The notes under the pieces: generated by a model
The model's database searches: none
Seen by the model: only the letters and a program-made list of their open reading frames with translations
What the model was told of the DNA's origin: nothing
Made by a program: the position numbers and the translations under genes
Origin: JBDGYE01 sp039584255
Lineage (GTDB): Bacteria; Gemmatimonadota; Gemmatimonadetes; Palauibacterales; Palauibacteraceae
DNA: 64,000 bases
NCBI GenBank assembly: GCA_039584255.1
Contig: JBDGYE010000001.1
Coordinates: 10,309-74,308 of the forward strand
Direction of reading: 5' to 3'
In this document: one piece after another, positions 1 to 8,910 of the stretch
Numbering within the stretch: the first letter of the stretch is position 1
Layout: every line of letters begins with the position of its first letter

Positions 1-1848
1 GTCGCCGAGCACGGCGTCCAGATCCAGGTTCACCGGCGTGCTGTCATCGCGCTCGTCATGAAGAACGATCCGTCCGTCGCCCGTCACGCGGCCCACGAAC
101 GCCACCGGCACCTTCTCTCGCTCGGCGAGTGATCGAAACAGCCCCTCCTGCCCGGGCCGAAGCAGAAGGGCGTCGTTCTCCTGGTACTCGGCACCCCAGA
201 TCTCCAGAACGGAGAGCGTGTCGTCCCCAAGCGGGATCGCCCGGGCCTGGATCCTCGCGCCCGCGGGCTCGACGATCTCCTTCAGGACGTTGCAGTTCCC
301 TCCGGCTCCCTGGTCGTGGATGCTGACGACCGGATTGTCGTCGCCGAGCTCGACGCAGGCCCGGAGCACCCGGTTCACCTTCTGCTCCATCTCGGCGTCG
401 CCGCGCTGGACGGCGTTGAAGTCCAGCTCCGCCACGTTCTCGCCCTGAACCATGCTCGAGGCCGCGCCGCCCCCCATCCCGATCCGGTAGGCGGGTCCTC
501 CGATCTTCACGACCCACATCCCCGGCTCCGGGGAGTGCTTCGCCGTGTGCCGGGCGTCGATCTGCCCGATCCCGCCGCTGAACATGATCGGCTTGATCCA
601 CTCCCGGCGCTCCCCGCCGGGGAGGCGGAGGCCGAACGAGCGCGTGTACCCCTGGATCACAGGCTCGCCGAACTTGTTTCCGTAGTCGGAGGCACCGTTG
701 CTGGCCTCGATCTCGATCTCGAGGGGCGAGGCGAGGTTGTCGGGGTAGGCGAAGCCGCCGTTCTCCCAGGGCAGCTCATATCCCGGAACTCGGAGGTTGC
801 CGACGCAGTAGGCGGCCGTCCCCGCGACGACCAGCGATCCCCGGCCGGCCGCGTGAACGTCCCGGATCCTGCCACCGGTGCCTGTCTCCGCACCGGGGAA
901 CGGCGCCACGCCGGAAGGGAAGTTGTGGGTTTCCGCGGTGAAGATGATGTGGTAGTCGGGCTCCGCGGCCACGAAGCGCCCGGGCTCTCCCGGCCGCTCG
1001 GGCAGGATCGTCCGGATCCGGTAGCCCCGGATGGCACTGGAGTTGTCCTTGAAGGCGATGACGCTGTTGCGAGGGCTGGCGTCCAGCGGCTCCCTGAGGA
1101 GCTGCATGAGGTGCTTCGGGCTCTCGATGCCGTCGATGATCAGCCGGCCCTTGAAGAACCAGTGCCGGGAGTGCTCGCTGTTGGACTGCGCGATGTCGAA
1201 CAGCTCCACGTCGGTCGGGTCGCGGCCGATCTCGTCGCGGAACAGGCGCGTGTAGTACTCGAGGTCCCACTCGTCGAACGCCAGGCCCATCTCTCGGTTC
1301 ACCCGCTCGAGCGCATCCCGGCCTTCCTCGAGCACCGGAACCGTCCCCACGGGAACCGGCTCGATTCCGGTCTCGAAGGTCCGGAGAGGCTCCGGATACT
1401 CGCACTCGGTCATCCGGTCGTGGACCTCGGCCAGAATGACCCCGACCTGCTCGTCCGTCATCGGCTCCGGCGTACGGAGCAGGTAGCGGCGCGAGCGCTC
1501 GATGCGCCGGATCTTGTCCAGCCCGCAGGCATGACAAACCGAGACGGCGTTGGTGGACCAGGCCGTCGTGAAGCTCATTCGCGGCCCGACCTCGAGCAGC
1601 GTGCTCCCTCCGTCCTCCTGGCGCAGGAAGCTCGCGCTGCCGAAGCTCTCGGGCTCGAAGGTCTCGGCGAGCAGCCAGGTGAGGATCCGCAGCTCGTCCT
1701 TTGTCAGGTCGCCGCGGGCCTCGACGTTGAAGCAGAACTCGGTGTCGATGGCTGCCACGGAAAGCTCGCGCTCGCCGATCCTCCAACGAAGGGCGCCCAC
1801 CGCCGCCTCGGTCAGGGCGGGCGAGCGATAGAAGTGCAGGAGATCCAT
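1..1848 (-). CDS. purL: Phosphoribosylformylglycinamidine synthase PurL (3' end beyond window)
   Basis: FGAM synthase converts FGAR to FGAM with ATP and glutamine in purine synthesis (cytoplasm). The reading frame is open to the left edge, so only about 616 N-terminal residues are present and the C-terminal glutaminase domain lies outside. Visible motifs are QSNSEHSRHWFFKG, FTAETHNFPSG, GTGGRIRD, ASNGASDYGNKFGEP, WIKPIMFSGGIG, GGGAAS and SIHDQGAGGN, in the order of a large-form PurL. Start chosen at the ATG giving MDLLHFYRSPALT; an in-frame ATG at 1911 would add a basic 21-residue extension. From memory, the motifs resemble animal PFAS more than E. coli PurL. Identity is very secure; the start is less so. 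Confidence 0.95.
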   Translation of the reverse strand, partial: MDLLHFYRSPALTEAAVGALRWRIGERELSVAAIDTEFCFNVEARGDLTKDELRILTWLLAETFEPESFGSASFLRQEDGGSTLLEVGPRMSFTTAWSTNAVSVCHACGLDKIRRIERSRRYLLRTPEPMTDEQVGVILAEVHDRMTECEYPEPLRTFETGIEPVPVGTVPVLEEGRDALERVNREMGLAFDEWDLEYYTRLFRDEIGRDPTDVELFDIAQSNSEHSRHWFFKGRLIIDGIESPKHLMQLLREPLDASPRNSVIAFKDNSSAIRGYRIRTILPERPGEPGRFVAAEPDYHIIFTAETHNFPSGVAPFPGAETGTGGRIRDVHAAGRGSLVVAGTAAYCVGNLRVPGYELPWENGGFAYPDNLASPLEIEIEASNGASDYGNKFGEPVIQGYTRSFGLRLPGGERREWIKPIMFSGGIGQIDARHTAKHSPEPGMWVVKIGGPAYRIGMGGGAASSMVQGENVAELDFNAVQRGDAEMEQKVNRVLRACVELGDDNPVVSIHDQGAGGNCNVLKEIVEPAGARIQARAIPLGDDTLSVLEIWGAEYQENDALLLRPGQEGLFRSLAEREKVPVAFVGRVTGDGRIVLHDERDDSTPVNLDLDAVLGD

Positions 1849-1945
1849 CTGCGCCGGGAGTTCAGACTTCGGTTGCCGTCTGCGTGGGACGCGAGCTCTT
1901 GCAGGGGTCATAGGATGGACCGGAGGATGCGTCAAGGAGAGCCTG

Positions 1946-2326
1946 TCAGCCCGGGAACCCCAGCCGGCGTGCCACCGCCGCCTGCCGTTCATCAGAGGTG
2001 ATGAACGGCAGTTCCCGCGGGCTCTCCGCCAGGTACAGCGCGCAGGCCAGATGCCACAGGTCGGCTCCACGAAGATAGCCGGCCGACAGCACGGTAGTGA
2101 TCTCCCGGCTGAGCGGTCGGTCCGGAAGCACCCATGTGATCGAGCCCAGCATCGGTTGGTCAGGTGCGACACCCTCCCGCAGGAAGGCGGTGAGAAGCTC
2201 AGCCTCCAGGAGATTAGAGGCCAGAAGGCAGTCGAAGCTCTCCAACCGACGGGCAAGAGCAGCGCCGCCCCGCTCTCCGAAAGCGATGGCCACCAGGCAG
2301 GAGCTGTCGACGTAGGCCGGCTTCAT
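1946..2326 (-). CDS. PIN-domain toxin, VapC family
   Basis: A 126-residue PIN-domain ribonuclease, the toxin of a type II toxin-antitoxin pair. The start reads YVDSSCLV with Asp7. Further candidate Mg-binding acids are Glu41/Glu43 (LLEAELL), Asp89 (GADLWHLACAL) and Asp112 (FITSDERQ), the usual four-acid PIN layout. Its ATG overlaps the stop of the upstream antitoxin (ATGA, 2323-2326), so the two are translationally coupled. VapC enzymes usually cleave tRNA or rRNA; the target cannot be read from the sequence. Confidence 0.88.
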   Translation of the reverse strand: MKPAYVDSSCLVAIAFGERGGAALARRLESFDCLLASNLLEAELLTAFLREGVAPDQPMLGSITWVLPDRPLSREITTVLSAGYLRGADLWHLACALYLAESPRELPFITSDERQAAVARRLGFPG

Positions 2327-2595
2327 TCGTCGCGCTCGGCCAGAAAGCGCTCCAGGGCTCCCGGGCGGCGCGCGATGCGCACAAAGGTGCCCCCGCCTGC
2401 TTCGCCTCCCTGCAGGATGCCCTCCTCCCGGAACCGCACGAAGCGTTGCTCGAGTGTCGCAGGCTCCGCGTCCACCGGGCGGATCTCTGCCACGGGCCTT
2501 CCTCTGTGTGTTACGGTGATCGTTCTTCCCCGCCGCACGAGACGGATCACCTCACTGAACTTCGCCTTCGCCTCGTAGATCGAGTAGGTTGTCAT
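2323..2595 (-). CDS. Phd/YefM-family antitoxin
   Basis: A 90-residue antitoxin partner of the adjacent PIN toxin. The N-terminus TTYSIYEAKAKFSEVIRLV followed by TITVTHRGRPVAEI is the DNA-binding Phd/YefM fold, and the C-terminal half should wrap the toxin. It is the first gene of the pair and overlaps the toxin start by 4 bp. A repeat-rich, AT-richer stretch just upstream (2605-2632) is the likely autoregulated promoter. The pair lies between purL and an M13 peptidase, with no mobile-element marks around it. Confidence 0.87.
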   Translation of the reverse strand: MTTYSIYEAKAKFSEVIRLVRRGRTITVTHRGRPVAEIRPVDAEPATLEQRFVRFREEGILQGGEAGGGTFVRIARRPGALERFLAERDE

Positions 2596-2604
2596 GCTAC
2601 AATC

Positions 2605-2632
2605 ATCTATACACTAGTCAGACTAGTCAAGT
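2605..2632 (-). promoter_or_regulatory. Candidate operator/promoter of the Phd-VapC pair
   Basis: Two ACTAGT palindromes lie 9 bp apart (2613-2618 and 2622-2627), forming a near-perfect larger palindrome about the central CAG. Reading on the minus strand, TTGACT overlaps the outer repeat and a TATAGA box follows nearer the ATG at 2595, with non-ideal spacing. The position directly before the antitoxin and the repeated half-sites suit a Phd-type autorepressor site. This is inference from sequence alone. Confidence 0.5.
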
Positions 2633-2783
2633 GGCACCGGCGGTGTTGTGGTGGCACGAGCGGCTGACCCCGCCTGACCCCGTGGCGTACGACCTGCCCG
2701 CGTCTAGTCAACGTCCGGCACGGGCGCGCTGTTTTGCTGGATGTCTTGAAGTTCCTCACCCTGGAGGCGAAGGAGTGAAGGCA

Positions 2784-4838
2784 ATGCGAATGGTTCTCTT
2801 GGCGGGTCTGGGCGTCCTGACGCTCGGCGCGTGCGGACCCACAGATAATGGTCAGGAACAGGTCCCGGAGCGAGCGGAGGCGGCCCTCGGTCTGGGAATC
2901 GATGCCGACGGGATGGACGCTGAGGTCAGGCCCCAGGACGACCTGTACGGCTTCGTGAACGGCACCTGGATGGAGCGCACCGAGATCCCGCCGGATCGAT
3001 CGAACTACGGAGCGTTCATCGAGCTCGTGGACGGGGCGGAGGAGGACGTCCACGAGATCATGCGCGAGGCGGCACAGCAGGACGCCCGCCTGCCCGGCTC
3101 CGACGCCCAAAAGGTCGGCGACTTCTATAGGAGCTTCATGGACACCGCCCGCGTGGAGGAGCTGGGTCTCGAGCCGCTGCGCCCGACGCTGACGCGAGTA
3201 GACGGGATCGAGAGCCGCGAGGACCTCTACGACGTGATGGCGGAGCTCGAGGTCCTGGGTGCACAGAAGCCCTTCGGCCTGTGGGTCAGCCAGGACGCGC
3301 GGGCCGCCGATCGTTACATCACGTATCTGAGTCAGTCGGGTCTCGGCCTCCCCGACCGGGACTACTACTTCAACGAAGACGAGCGCTTCCGGACGTTTCG
3401 CGACAAGTACGTACAGTACGTCGAGGACATGCTGGAGCTCGCGGAGACACCGGGTGCCGCCGACGCGGCCCGGCGCATCATGGCGCTCGAGACGCGGCTC
3501 GCCGAGAACCACTGGACGCGCGTCGAGAACCGCGACCGCGAGAAGACCTACAACAAGGTCACCCTCCAGGAGATGGCCGACATGGTACCGGTCATCGACT
3601 GGCCCCGGTACCTGGAGGAAGTCCACCTCGACGAGGCCGACGAGCTGATCGTCCGGCAGCCGTCGTATTTCGAGGCGATGGCGCAGATCCTGGCCGAGGT
3701 GCCGCTGGATGACTGGAAGGCCTATCTGCGCTTCAAGGCCCTCGACGCGTTCGCTCCTTACCTCAGCAGCGACCTCGTCGAGACCCGGTTCGACTTTCGT
3801 CGCCGCACCCTGAGTGGCGTCGAGGAGAATCGAGACCGCTGGAAGCGGGCGGTCACGGCCGGTGACGATGTGCTGGGTGAGATCCTGGGCCGGATGTACG
3901 TCGATCGGCATTACCGGCCGGAGGCCAAGGCGCGAATGGACTTCATGGTCGAAAACCTGCGAACCGCCTTTCGCCAGTCGATCGACGGGCTCGAGTGGAT
4001 GGGAGACGAGACCAAGCAGCAGGCCCAGGGAAAGCTGGCGAAGTTCAACACCAAGATCGGCTACCCCGAGAAGTGGAAGGACTACTCACAGCTCGAGATC
4101 CGGGAGGACGAGCTGCTGGGCAACGTCATGCGGTCGCGCCAAGTCGAGCACGACCGGGTCGTGAAACGTCTGGGGCAGCCGGTGGACCGGACCGAGTGGT
4201 TCATGACACCGCAGACGGTGAACGCCTACTACAGCCCCACCATGAACGAGATCGTCTTCCCGGCGGCGATCCTCCAGCCCCCGTTCTTCAACGTGGAGGC
4301 GGACGACGCGGCCAACTACGGGGCGATCGGGGCCGTGATCGGTCACGAGTTCAGCCACGGCTTCGACGACCAGGGCCGCAAGTCCGACGGCGACGGCAAT
4401 CTGCGCGACTGGTGGACCGAGGAGGATGCCGAGGGCTTCAAGGGCCGGGCGCAGCAGCTGGTCGACCAGTACGCCGGTTACAGTCCCATCGAGGGGATGA
4501 ACGTGAACGGGGATCTGACCCTGGGCGAGAACATCGGCGACCTCGCCGGACTCACCATGGCCTACCGCGCGTACAGGCTGTCGCTGGAAGGCGAGGAGCC
4601 GCCGGTGATCGACGGCTATACCGGCGACCAGCGCTTCTTCATGGGCTGGACCCAGGTGTGGCGTCGCAAGTACCGCGAGGATGAGCTGCGCCGCCGGCTG
4701 GTGACCGATCCTCACTCGCCCGCCGAGTACCGCGCCAACGGTACGGTTCTGAACATCGACGCCTACCATGAGGCGTACGGCACGCAGCCGGACGACATGA
4801 TGTGGAAGGAGCCGGCCGACCGCGTGACTATCTGGTAG
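2784..4838 (+). CDS. M13-family zinc metallopeptidase, lipoprotein (PepO/neprilysin-like)
   Basis: A 684-residue exported endopeptidase of the neprilysin family, expected to cut short peptides at the envelope. The N-terminus MRMVLLAGLGVLTLGACG is a lipoprotein signal with lipobox LGAC. The zinc site is HEFSH (His521, Glu522, His525) with the third ligand Glu582 in GENIGDLAG. The substrate-pocket motif NAYYSPTMNEI and the full N-terminal lobe are present, and length matches the family. Start chosen at ATG 2784, 8 nt after AAGGAG; a longer in-frame start exists but lacks a signal peptide. It appears monocistronic, with a 119-nt gap to the next gene. Confidence 0.94.
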   Translation: MRMVLLAGLGVLTLGACGPTDNGQEQVPERAEAALGLGIDADGMDAEVRPQDDLYGFVNGTWMERTEIPPDRSNYGAFIELVDGAEEDVHEIMREAAQQDARLPGSDAQKVGDFYRSFMDTARVEELGLEPLRPTLTRVDGIESREDLYDVMAELEVLGAQKPFGLWVSQDARAADRYITYLSQSGLGLPDRDYYFNEDERFRTFRDKYVQYVEDMLELAETPGAADAARRIMALETRLAENHWTRVENRDREKTYNKVTLQEMADMVPVIDWPRYLEEVHLDEADELIVRQPSYFEAMAQILAEVPLDDWKAYLRFKALDAFAPYLSSDLVETRFDFRRRTLSGVEENRDRWKRAVTAGDDVLGEILGRMYVDRHYRPEAKARMDFMVENLRTAFRQSIDGLEWMGDETKQQAQGKLAKFNTKIGYPEKWKDYSQLEIREDELLGNVMRSRQVEHDRVVKRLGQPVDRTEWFMTPQTVNAYYSPTMNEIVFPAAILQPPFFNVEADDAANYGAIGAVIGHEFSHGFDDQGRKSDGDGNLRDWWTEEDAEGFKGRAQQLVDQYAGYSPIEGMNVNGDLTLGENIGDLAGLTMAYRAYRLSLEGEEPPVIDGYTGDQRFFMGWTQVWRRKYREDELRRRLVTDPHSPAEYRANGTVLNIDAYHEAYGTQPDDMMWKEPADRVTIW

Positions 4839-4957
4839 CTTTCGTCCCGAGGCCCACAGGTTCAGGGGAGCTTCCGTAGAACGGTCGATTGCCCGAACTT
4901 TCCCCCGCGCCGGAGCTGCTTCCGGTGCGGGGGATCACCATCAGCAAAGGAGAGAGG

Positions 4958-5818
4958 ATGCGCTCGCACACCGCGGCGGTTCTCGTATTCCTCCTGGCGC
5001 TTGGCGCCGGTACGGCGCATGCCCAGGACGCCGAAAGGGATCTAGGGTGGATGTTCAGCGCTGAGTTCTCGGGTGTGTGGACGGGCGGCAACCAGGAGAC
5101 CTTTACGCTGGGCCTGGACGGTACTGTCGAATACGTGTGGCCCAGATCTCTGGTCCGCTTCCGGGGTGGGGCCGTGACGACCGAATCCTCCCTCAAGACC
5201 CGGACGGCCGTCGGTACGGGCCAGGATGACTTCGTCCTCCAGGAGGCAACGGTCACCGAGAAGACGGCCGAGGCCTACTACGCACGTGGTCTGTACGAGT
5301 ACGACGTGAGCGGCCGCTTCTACCTGTTCGGCGGCGTCGACTGGCTCCGCAATACCTTCTCGGGAATCGACAGCCGATTCCTGATCGCCGCCGGTGCCGG
5401 TAACACGTGGAAGAACACGGACGAGTTCAGGTTCAGGACCGGCTACAGCCTCACGTATACCTTCCAGGAAGACGTCGTCAAGAACCCGTTCATCAAGACC
5501 AACTTTCCGGGCCTGAGGCTGGACTACGACTGGTTCTGGAAGCTCACCGCCTCGACCGACCTGGAGAGCATCCTCATCGCCGACTTCAACCTGGACAACA
5601 CGGACGACATCCGGCTGGACTGGTACAACGCCCTCCCCATCTCCATCAGCTCCAAGCTGGCCTTCAAGCCAAGCCTCAGATTGCTGTGGCGCAACGAACC
5701 GTCGCTGACGGCGGTGCCGCTGTTCGACGCCGGCGGCAACGAAACGGGAACCACGGTCCTGGCGCCTCTGGAGAAGCTGGACAGCTTCCTCACGATCGCG
5801 CTGGTGGTGACTCTGTAG
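4958..5818 (+). CDS. DUF481-type outer-membrane beta-barrel protein
   Basis: A 286-residue protein with signal peptide RSHTAAVLVFLLALGAGTAHA followed by alternating aromatic/polar strands. Repeated short strands (for example FYLFGGVDWLRNTFSG, FRFRTGYSLTY, LRLDYDWFWKLTAS) and a C-terminus ending in an aliphatic strand (FLTIALVVTL) fit a DUF481 (YdiY-like) barrel. Start taken at ATG 4958 after AAAGGAG rather than the upstream ORF start, which would bury the signal. Function of the family is poorly defined; salt or envelope response is known only for distant members. Confidence 0.8.
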   Translation: MRSHTAAVLVFLLALGAGTAHAQDAERDLGWMFSAEFSGVWTGGNQETFTLGLDGTVEYVWPRSLVRFRGGAVTTESSLKTRTAVGTGQDDFVLQEATVTEKTAEAYYARGLYEYDVSGRFYLFGGVDWLRNTFSGIDSRFLIAAGAGNTWKNTDEFRFRTGYSLTYTFQEDVVKNPFIKTNFPGLRLDYDWFWKLTASTDLESILIADFNLDNTDDIRLDWYNALPISISSKLAFKPSLRLLWRNEPSLTAVPLFDAGGNETGTTVLAPLEKLDSFLTIALVVTL

Positions 5819-5867
5819 AGCGAGGCGTCCCCTGCTCCTCCGCTCTCGCCGCGGCGGCCCGGCAGCT

Positions 5868-6374
5868 TCAGGCGTGGGCCCTGCCGATCCAGGCGGCGAC
5901 CAGTCTGAGAAGCTCGTCCACCTCCTCCGGCTCCAGTTCCTCCAGCCGGCGGTCGGACGCAAAGGTGGCGTCGAGCAGAAGCCGGCCGGCTCCCTCGCTG
6001 AAGTCCGACCTGCCCGATCCCTTGTCGAGGAAGCGGAGCAGGTCCTCGCCGGCAAGGCCGGACACCCGCTCGGGCCGGGACTGCAGGGCGACCGCCGTCT
6101 TCTTCACCAGCTTGGGGACCTGCCGAAGCGCTACCGCACGGGTGGCTGGTTCGCGTGCCATCCTGCGGATCCGTCCCAGCTCCCTGTAGGCCGTGCTTCG
6201 GTAGTAGAAGGCGCGCAGGCGCTCGCCGATCCAGGTGAGGACGAGGAGCGCGAGAAGCACCAGGAGCCCAGCCACGAGCCACCCCCGCAAGCCGTCCGGC
6301 AGCCAGCCCGGGAGCTCGATGTCGGGAAGACGCTCAAGGAGCTCGTCGGCCTCCTGGAATCTGATCGACATCAC
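5868..6374 (-). CDS. DUF4381-like membrane protein
   Basis: A 168-residue protein with one strong membrane helix (residues about 33-51, LVAGLLVLLALLVLTWIGERL) and a soluble helical C-terminus ending LRLVAAWIGRAHA. The layout (short N-terminus, one helix, YRSTAYRELGRI) resembles DUF4381 proteins, which normally sit in MoxR/von Willebrand A operons. No such partners are visible nearby, so this is an orphan member. The first codon is either GTG 6374 or the adjacent ATG; GGAGG lies just upstream. It is convergent with the DUF481 gene. Assignment is by pattern only. Confidence 0.65.
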   Translation of the reverse strand: MMSIRFQEADELLERLPDIELPGWLPDGLRGWLVAGLLVLLALLVLTWIGERLRAFYYRSTAYRELGRIRRMAREPATRAVALRQVPKLVKKTAVALQSRPERVSGLAGEDLLRFLDKGSGRSDFSEGAGRLLLDATFASDRRLEELEPEEVDELLRLVAAWIGRAHA

Positions 6375-6641
6375 CTTCTGGAACCTCCGTTGCGCAGAGA
6401 CACTCGTACCACCTTAACCGACAAGAGCGTGTGGGTCACGGCCCACCGTCGTCGCCTCAGTCGAGAATCTGCGCCGGAGGCGCCCTGCCGCTAGGGCCGA
6501 ACCGCGACGCCGGCCGTTGCCCGCGCGCGTACATCCGGTCTAATCTCGGGGAGCGTCCTATCCCGCGCCGATCCCGAGAGCAGGAGGCCCGCCATCCTCA
6601 AGAGATTCAAGGAATTCGCCGCCAAGGCCAACACGCCGGAC

Positions 6642-8138
6642 ATGGCCGGTGGTAGTGAGGGCCTTCAGCAGGACGAGGGACGCCGCCGTTTCCGCCGGCC
6701 CCGGCTCCGCCTGGGCAGGAAGGCGAAGCGCGCCGGACTCGTGGCTCTGCTCTTTCACCTGGCCGGCTTCGCGCTCTCGATCCACTCGGTCATGAGCACT
6801 CGCACGGCACAAGGCGCCATCGCCTGGGCCGTGTCGCTGAACACGGTTCCGTACGTGGCGGTGCCGCTCTACCTGGTCCTCGGGCGCGGCAAGTTCAACG
6901 GATACGTCACCGCCCGCCGGCAGGGCGACCTCGAGGTCGAGTCCGAGGCGGAGGGGGCCGAAGCGAGCGTGCAGCCGTTCATCGCGACGTTGGGCGCGGA
7001 CTACGCATCTGTGCGGGCGGCGGAGCGTCTGGCCGAGCTTCCGACGCTTACCGGCAACGACGCGGAGCTCCTCGTGGACGGCGAAGCGACCTTCGCCAGC
7101 ATCCTGGAGGGAATCGCCGTGGCCCGGGACTACGTGTTGGTCCAGTTCTACATCGTCAAGGACGACGACATCGGACGCGCCCTCAAGGAGGTGCTTATCG
7201 AGCGGGCCCGGGCCGGCGTGCGGGTCTACTTCCTGTACGACGAGGTAGGGAGCCACAAGCTGCCGAAGCGGTACCTCGAGGACCTGCAAGAGGCGGGAGT
7301 CGAGGCCCACAACTTCCATTCGCAGCGCGGGCCGTGGAACCGGTTCCAGATCAACTTCCGGAACCACCGCAAGATCGTGGTGGTGGACGGCTTCCAGGGC
7401 TGGGTCGGTGGCCACAACGTGGGCGACGAGTACCTGGGGCGCGATGCCAAGTTCGGGGCGTGGCGCGACACCCACGTTCGCGTCGAGGGGCCGGCGGTCC
7501 TGGGCCTGCAGCTCTCGTTTCTGGAGGACTGGCACTGGGCGACGGAGGAGGTCCTGGAGCTGAACTGGACCCCGCGTCCCTCAAAGACGGGCGACATTCC
7601 GGTGCTCGTCGTTCCCTCCGGGCCGGCCGATGCCCGGGAGACGGCCACGCTCATGTTCACGCACGCGATCAATTCGGCCCGGGAGAGGATCTGGATCGCG
7701 AGTCCCTATTTCGTGCCTGACCACGGGGTGATGAACGCGCTCCGGCTCGCGGCGCTCAGGGACGTCGACGTCCGGATCCTGATCCCGAACGACCCGGACC
7801 ACTACCTGGTCTACCTGGCAGCCTTCCACTACTACGAGGAGATGAAGGATTCGGGCGTCACGGTCTATCGATATACGGACGGCTTCATGCACCAGAAGGC
7901 GATGCTGGTTGACGAGGTCTCCGCGGTCGGGACGGCGAACTTCGACAACCGGTCCTTCCGCCTCAACTTCGAGATCACGGCCTTCTTCCTGGATCCGGGT
8001 TTCACGAGCCAGGTCGAGGCCATGTTCGAGGAGGACTTCCGGCGATCGCGTCTGATGACGCCGGCCGACCTGGACGACAGGCCGTTCTGGTTCCGGCCGG
8101 CCGTCCGCGTGTCGCGGCTTACGGCGCCGGTGCAGTAG
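6642..8138 (+). CDS. cls: Cardiolipin synthase (phospholipase D superfamily)
   Basis: Joins two phosphatidylglycerols, or PG and PE, into cardiolipin at the inner membrane. Two N-terminal membrane helices (within residues about 30-85) precede two HKD motifs: NHRKIVVVDG with GGHNVGDEY, and HQKAMLVDE with GTANFDNRSF. Length (498) is normal. The ATG at 6642 has no good ribosome site; a perfect AGGAGG at 6582-6587 sits 6 nt before an in-frame ATC (6594), which would give an N-terminus LKRFKEFAAKANTPD. Either the true start is that non-AUG codon or the gene is weakly initiated at 6642. Confidence 0.93.
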   Translation: MAGGSEGLQQDEGRRRFRRPRLRLGRKAKRAGLVALLFHLAGFALSIHSVMSTRTAQGAIAWAVSLNTVPYVAVPLYLVLGRGKFNGYVTARRQGDLEVESEAEGAEASVQPFIATLGADYASVRAAERLAELPTLTGNDAELLVDGEATFASILEGIAVARDYVLVQFYIVKDDDIGRALKEVLIERARAGVRVYFLYDEVGSHKLPKRYLEDLQEAGVEAHNFHSQRGPWNRFQINFRNHRKIVVVDGFQGWVGGHNVGDEYLGRDAKFGAWRDTHVRVEGPAVLGLQLSFLEDWHWATEEVLELNWTPRPSKTGDIPVLVVPSGPADARETATLMFTHAINSARERIWIASPYFVPDHGVMNALRLAALRDVDVRILIPNDPDHYLVYLAAFHYYEEMKDSGVTVYRYTDGFMHQKAMLVDEVSAVGTANFDNRSFRLNFEITAFFLDPGFTSQVEAMFEEDFRRSRLMTPADLDDRPFWFRPAVRVSRLTAPVQ

Positions 8139-8169
8139 CGACGCGAGCAGGGCGCAGGAGGCCTCGGGG

Positions 8170-8799
8170 TTAGCGCGCCCCGATCGGAACGTACCAGATC
8201 GCCCTGAACTGCCACGAGCGGTTTCGGACGCTGGAGTCCTCGAAGATGTCGGACAGGCCGATCGCGTAGCGGATGTCGATCCCCAGAGACGATCCCCCGA
8301 GGTCGCGCGCGAAGAATAGGCCCAGCGGAATCGACCAGTCCGTTGTCTTCTTCACTGCCAGGCTGGTGTCATCGCAGTCCTGCGAGCCGGAGGTGGACTT
8401 CACCTTGCAGGAAATCTGGAAGCCGAGCGAAATGCCCGCGTAGAGTCCGGACTCCCAGCCGGAGAAGCTGTTGATGTAGCCTATGGTGAGCGGGAACTCG
8501 ATGTACTGAAGATCGAGGTCCTGAATCTCGCCCTGCGAGAACGCCACCCTGTTCCCGCCCTTCTGCACCCAGTTAGCCTCGAACGCGATGGACGTAAGGC
8601 GGGCCGGGCGGTACGAGCCGAATGCCCCGGCCATTCCTCCCCACGACCAGTCGCCGAGGGTCACGTCCGAACCGCCGACGCTGTTGTACGAGGCGCCGCC
8701 GGAAAGCCCGAGGCTGAACGAAGACGTCTGGGCTTCCGCCGGTGCTGAGCCGGCGAGGACGAGTGCGAGTGCGACGACGAACGGCGCAAAGCGTTTCAT
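8170..8799 (-). CDS. PorT-type outer-membrane beta-barrel protein (paralog 1)
   Basis: A 209-residue barrel with signal peptide KRFAPFVVALALVLAGSAPAEA. Strand-like segments FEANWVQKGG, QYIEFPLTIGY and SGLYAGISLGFQISC precede a two-cysteine loop and a C-terminal NRSWQFRAIW. It matches the general small OMP beta-barrel family (OMP_b-brl_2 type). Two more copies lie at 26052-26714 and 40510-41085; the third shares EANWVQKGG and NRSWQFR. Start chosen at ATG 8799, preceded by GGAGGAATAC. Ligand and role are unknown. Confidence 0.82.
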   Translation of the reverse strand: MKRFAPFVVALALVLAGSAPAEAQTSSFSLGLSGGASYNSVGGSDVTLGDWSWGGMAGAFGSYRPARLTSIAFEANWVQKGGNRVAFSQGEIQDLDLQYIEFPLTIGYINSFSGWESGLYAGISLGFQISCKVKSTSGSQDCDDTSLAVKKTTDWSIPLGLFFARDLGGSSLGIDIRYAIGLSDIFEDSSVRNRSWQFRAIWYVPIGAR

Positions 8800-8910
8800 G
8801 TATTCCTCCATTAGGGGTCCCCGCGTCTGGTGTAGAACGCCCATCGGGCACCGAATGTGGCGGCTGGGTGGCCCTTTGTCACCCCCCGGTCTGGCCGGGA
8901 GGGGGGTTTC

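Noticed and set aside
316..2001. 561-codon plus-strand frame opposite purL
   Set aside because: Shadow of the purL reading frame in GC-rich DNA; the minus strand carries clear PurL motifs.
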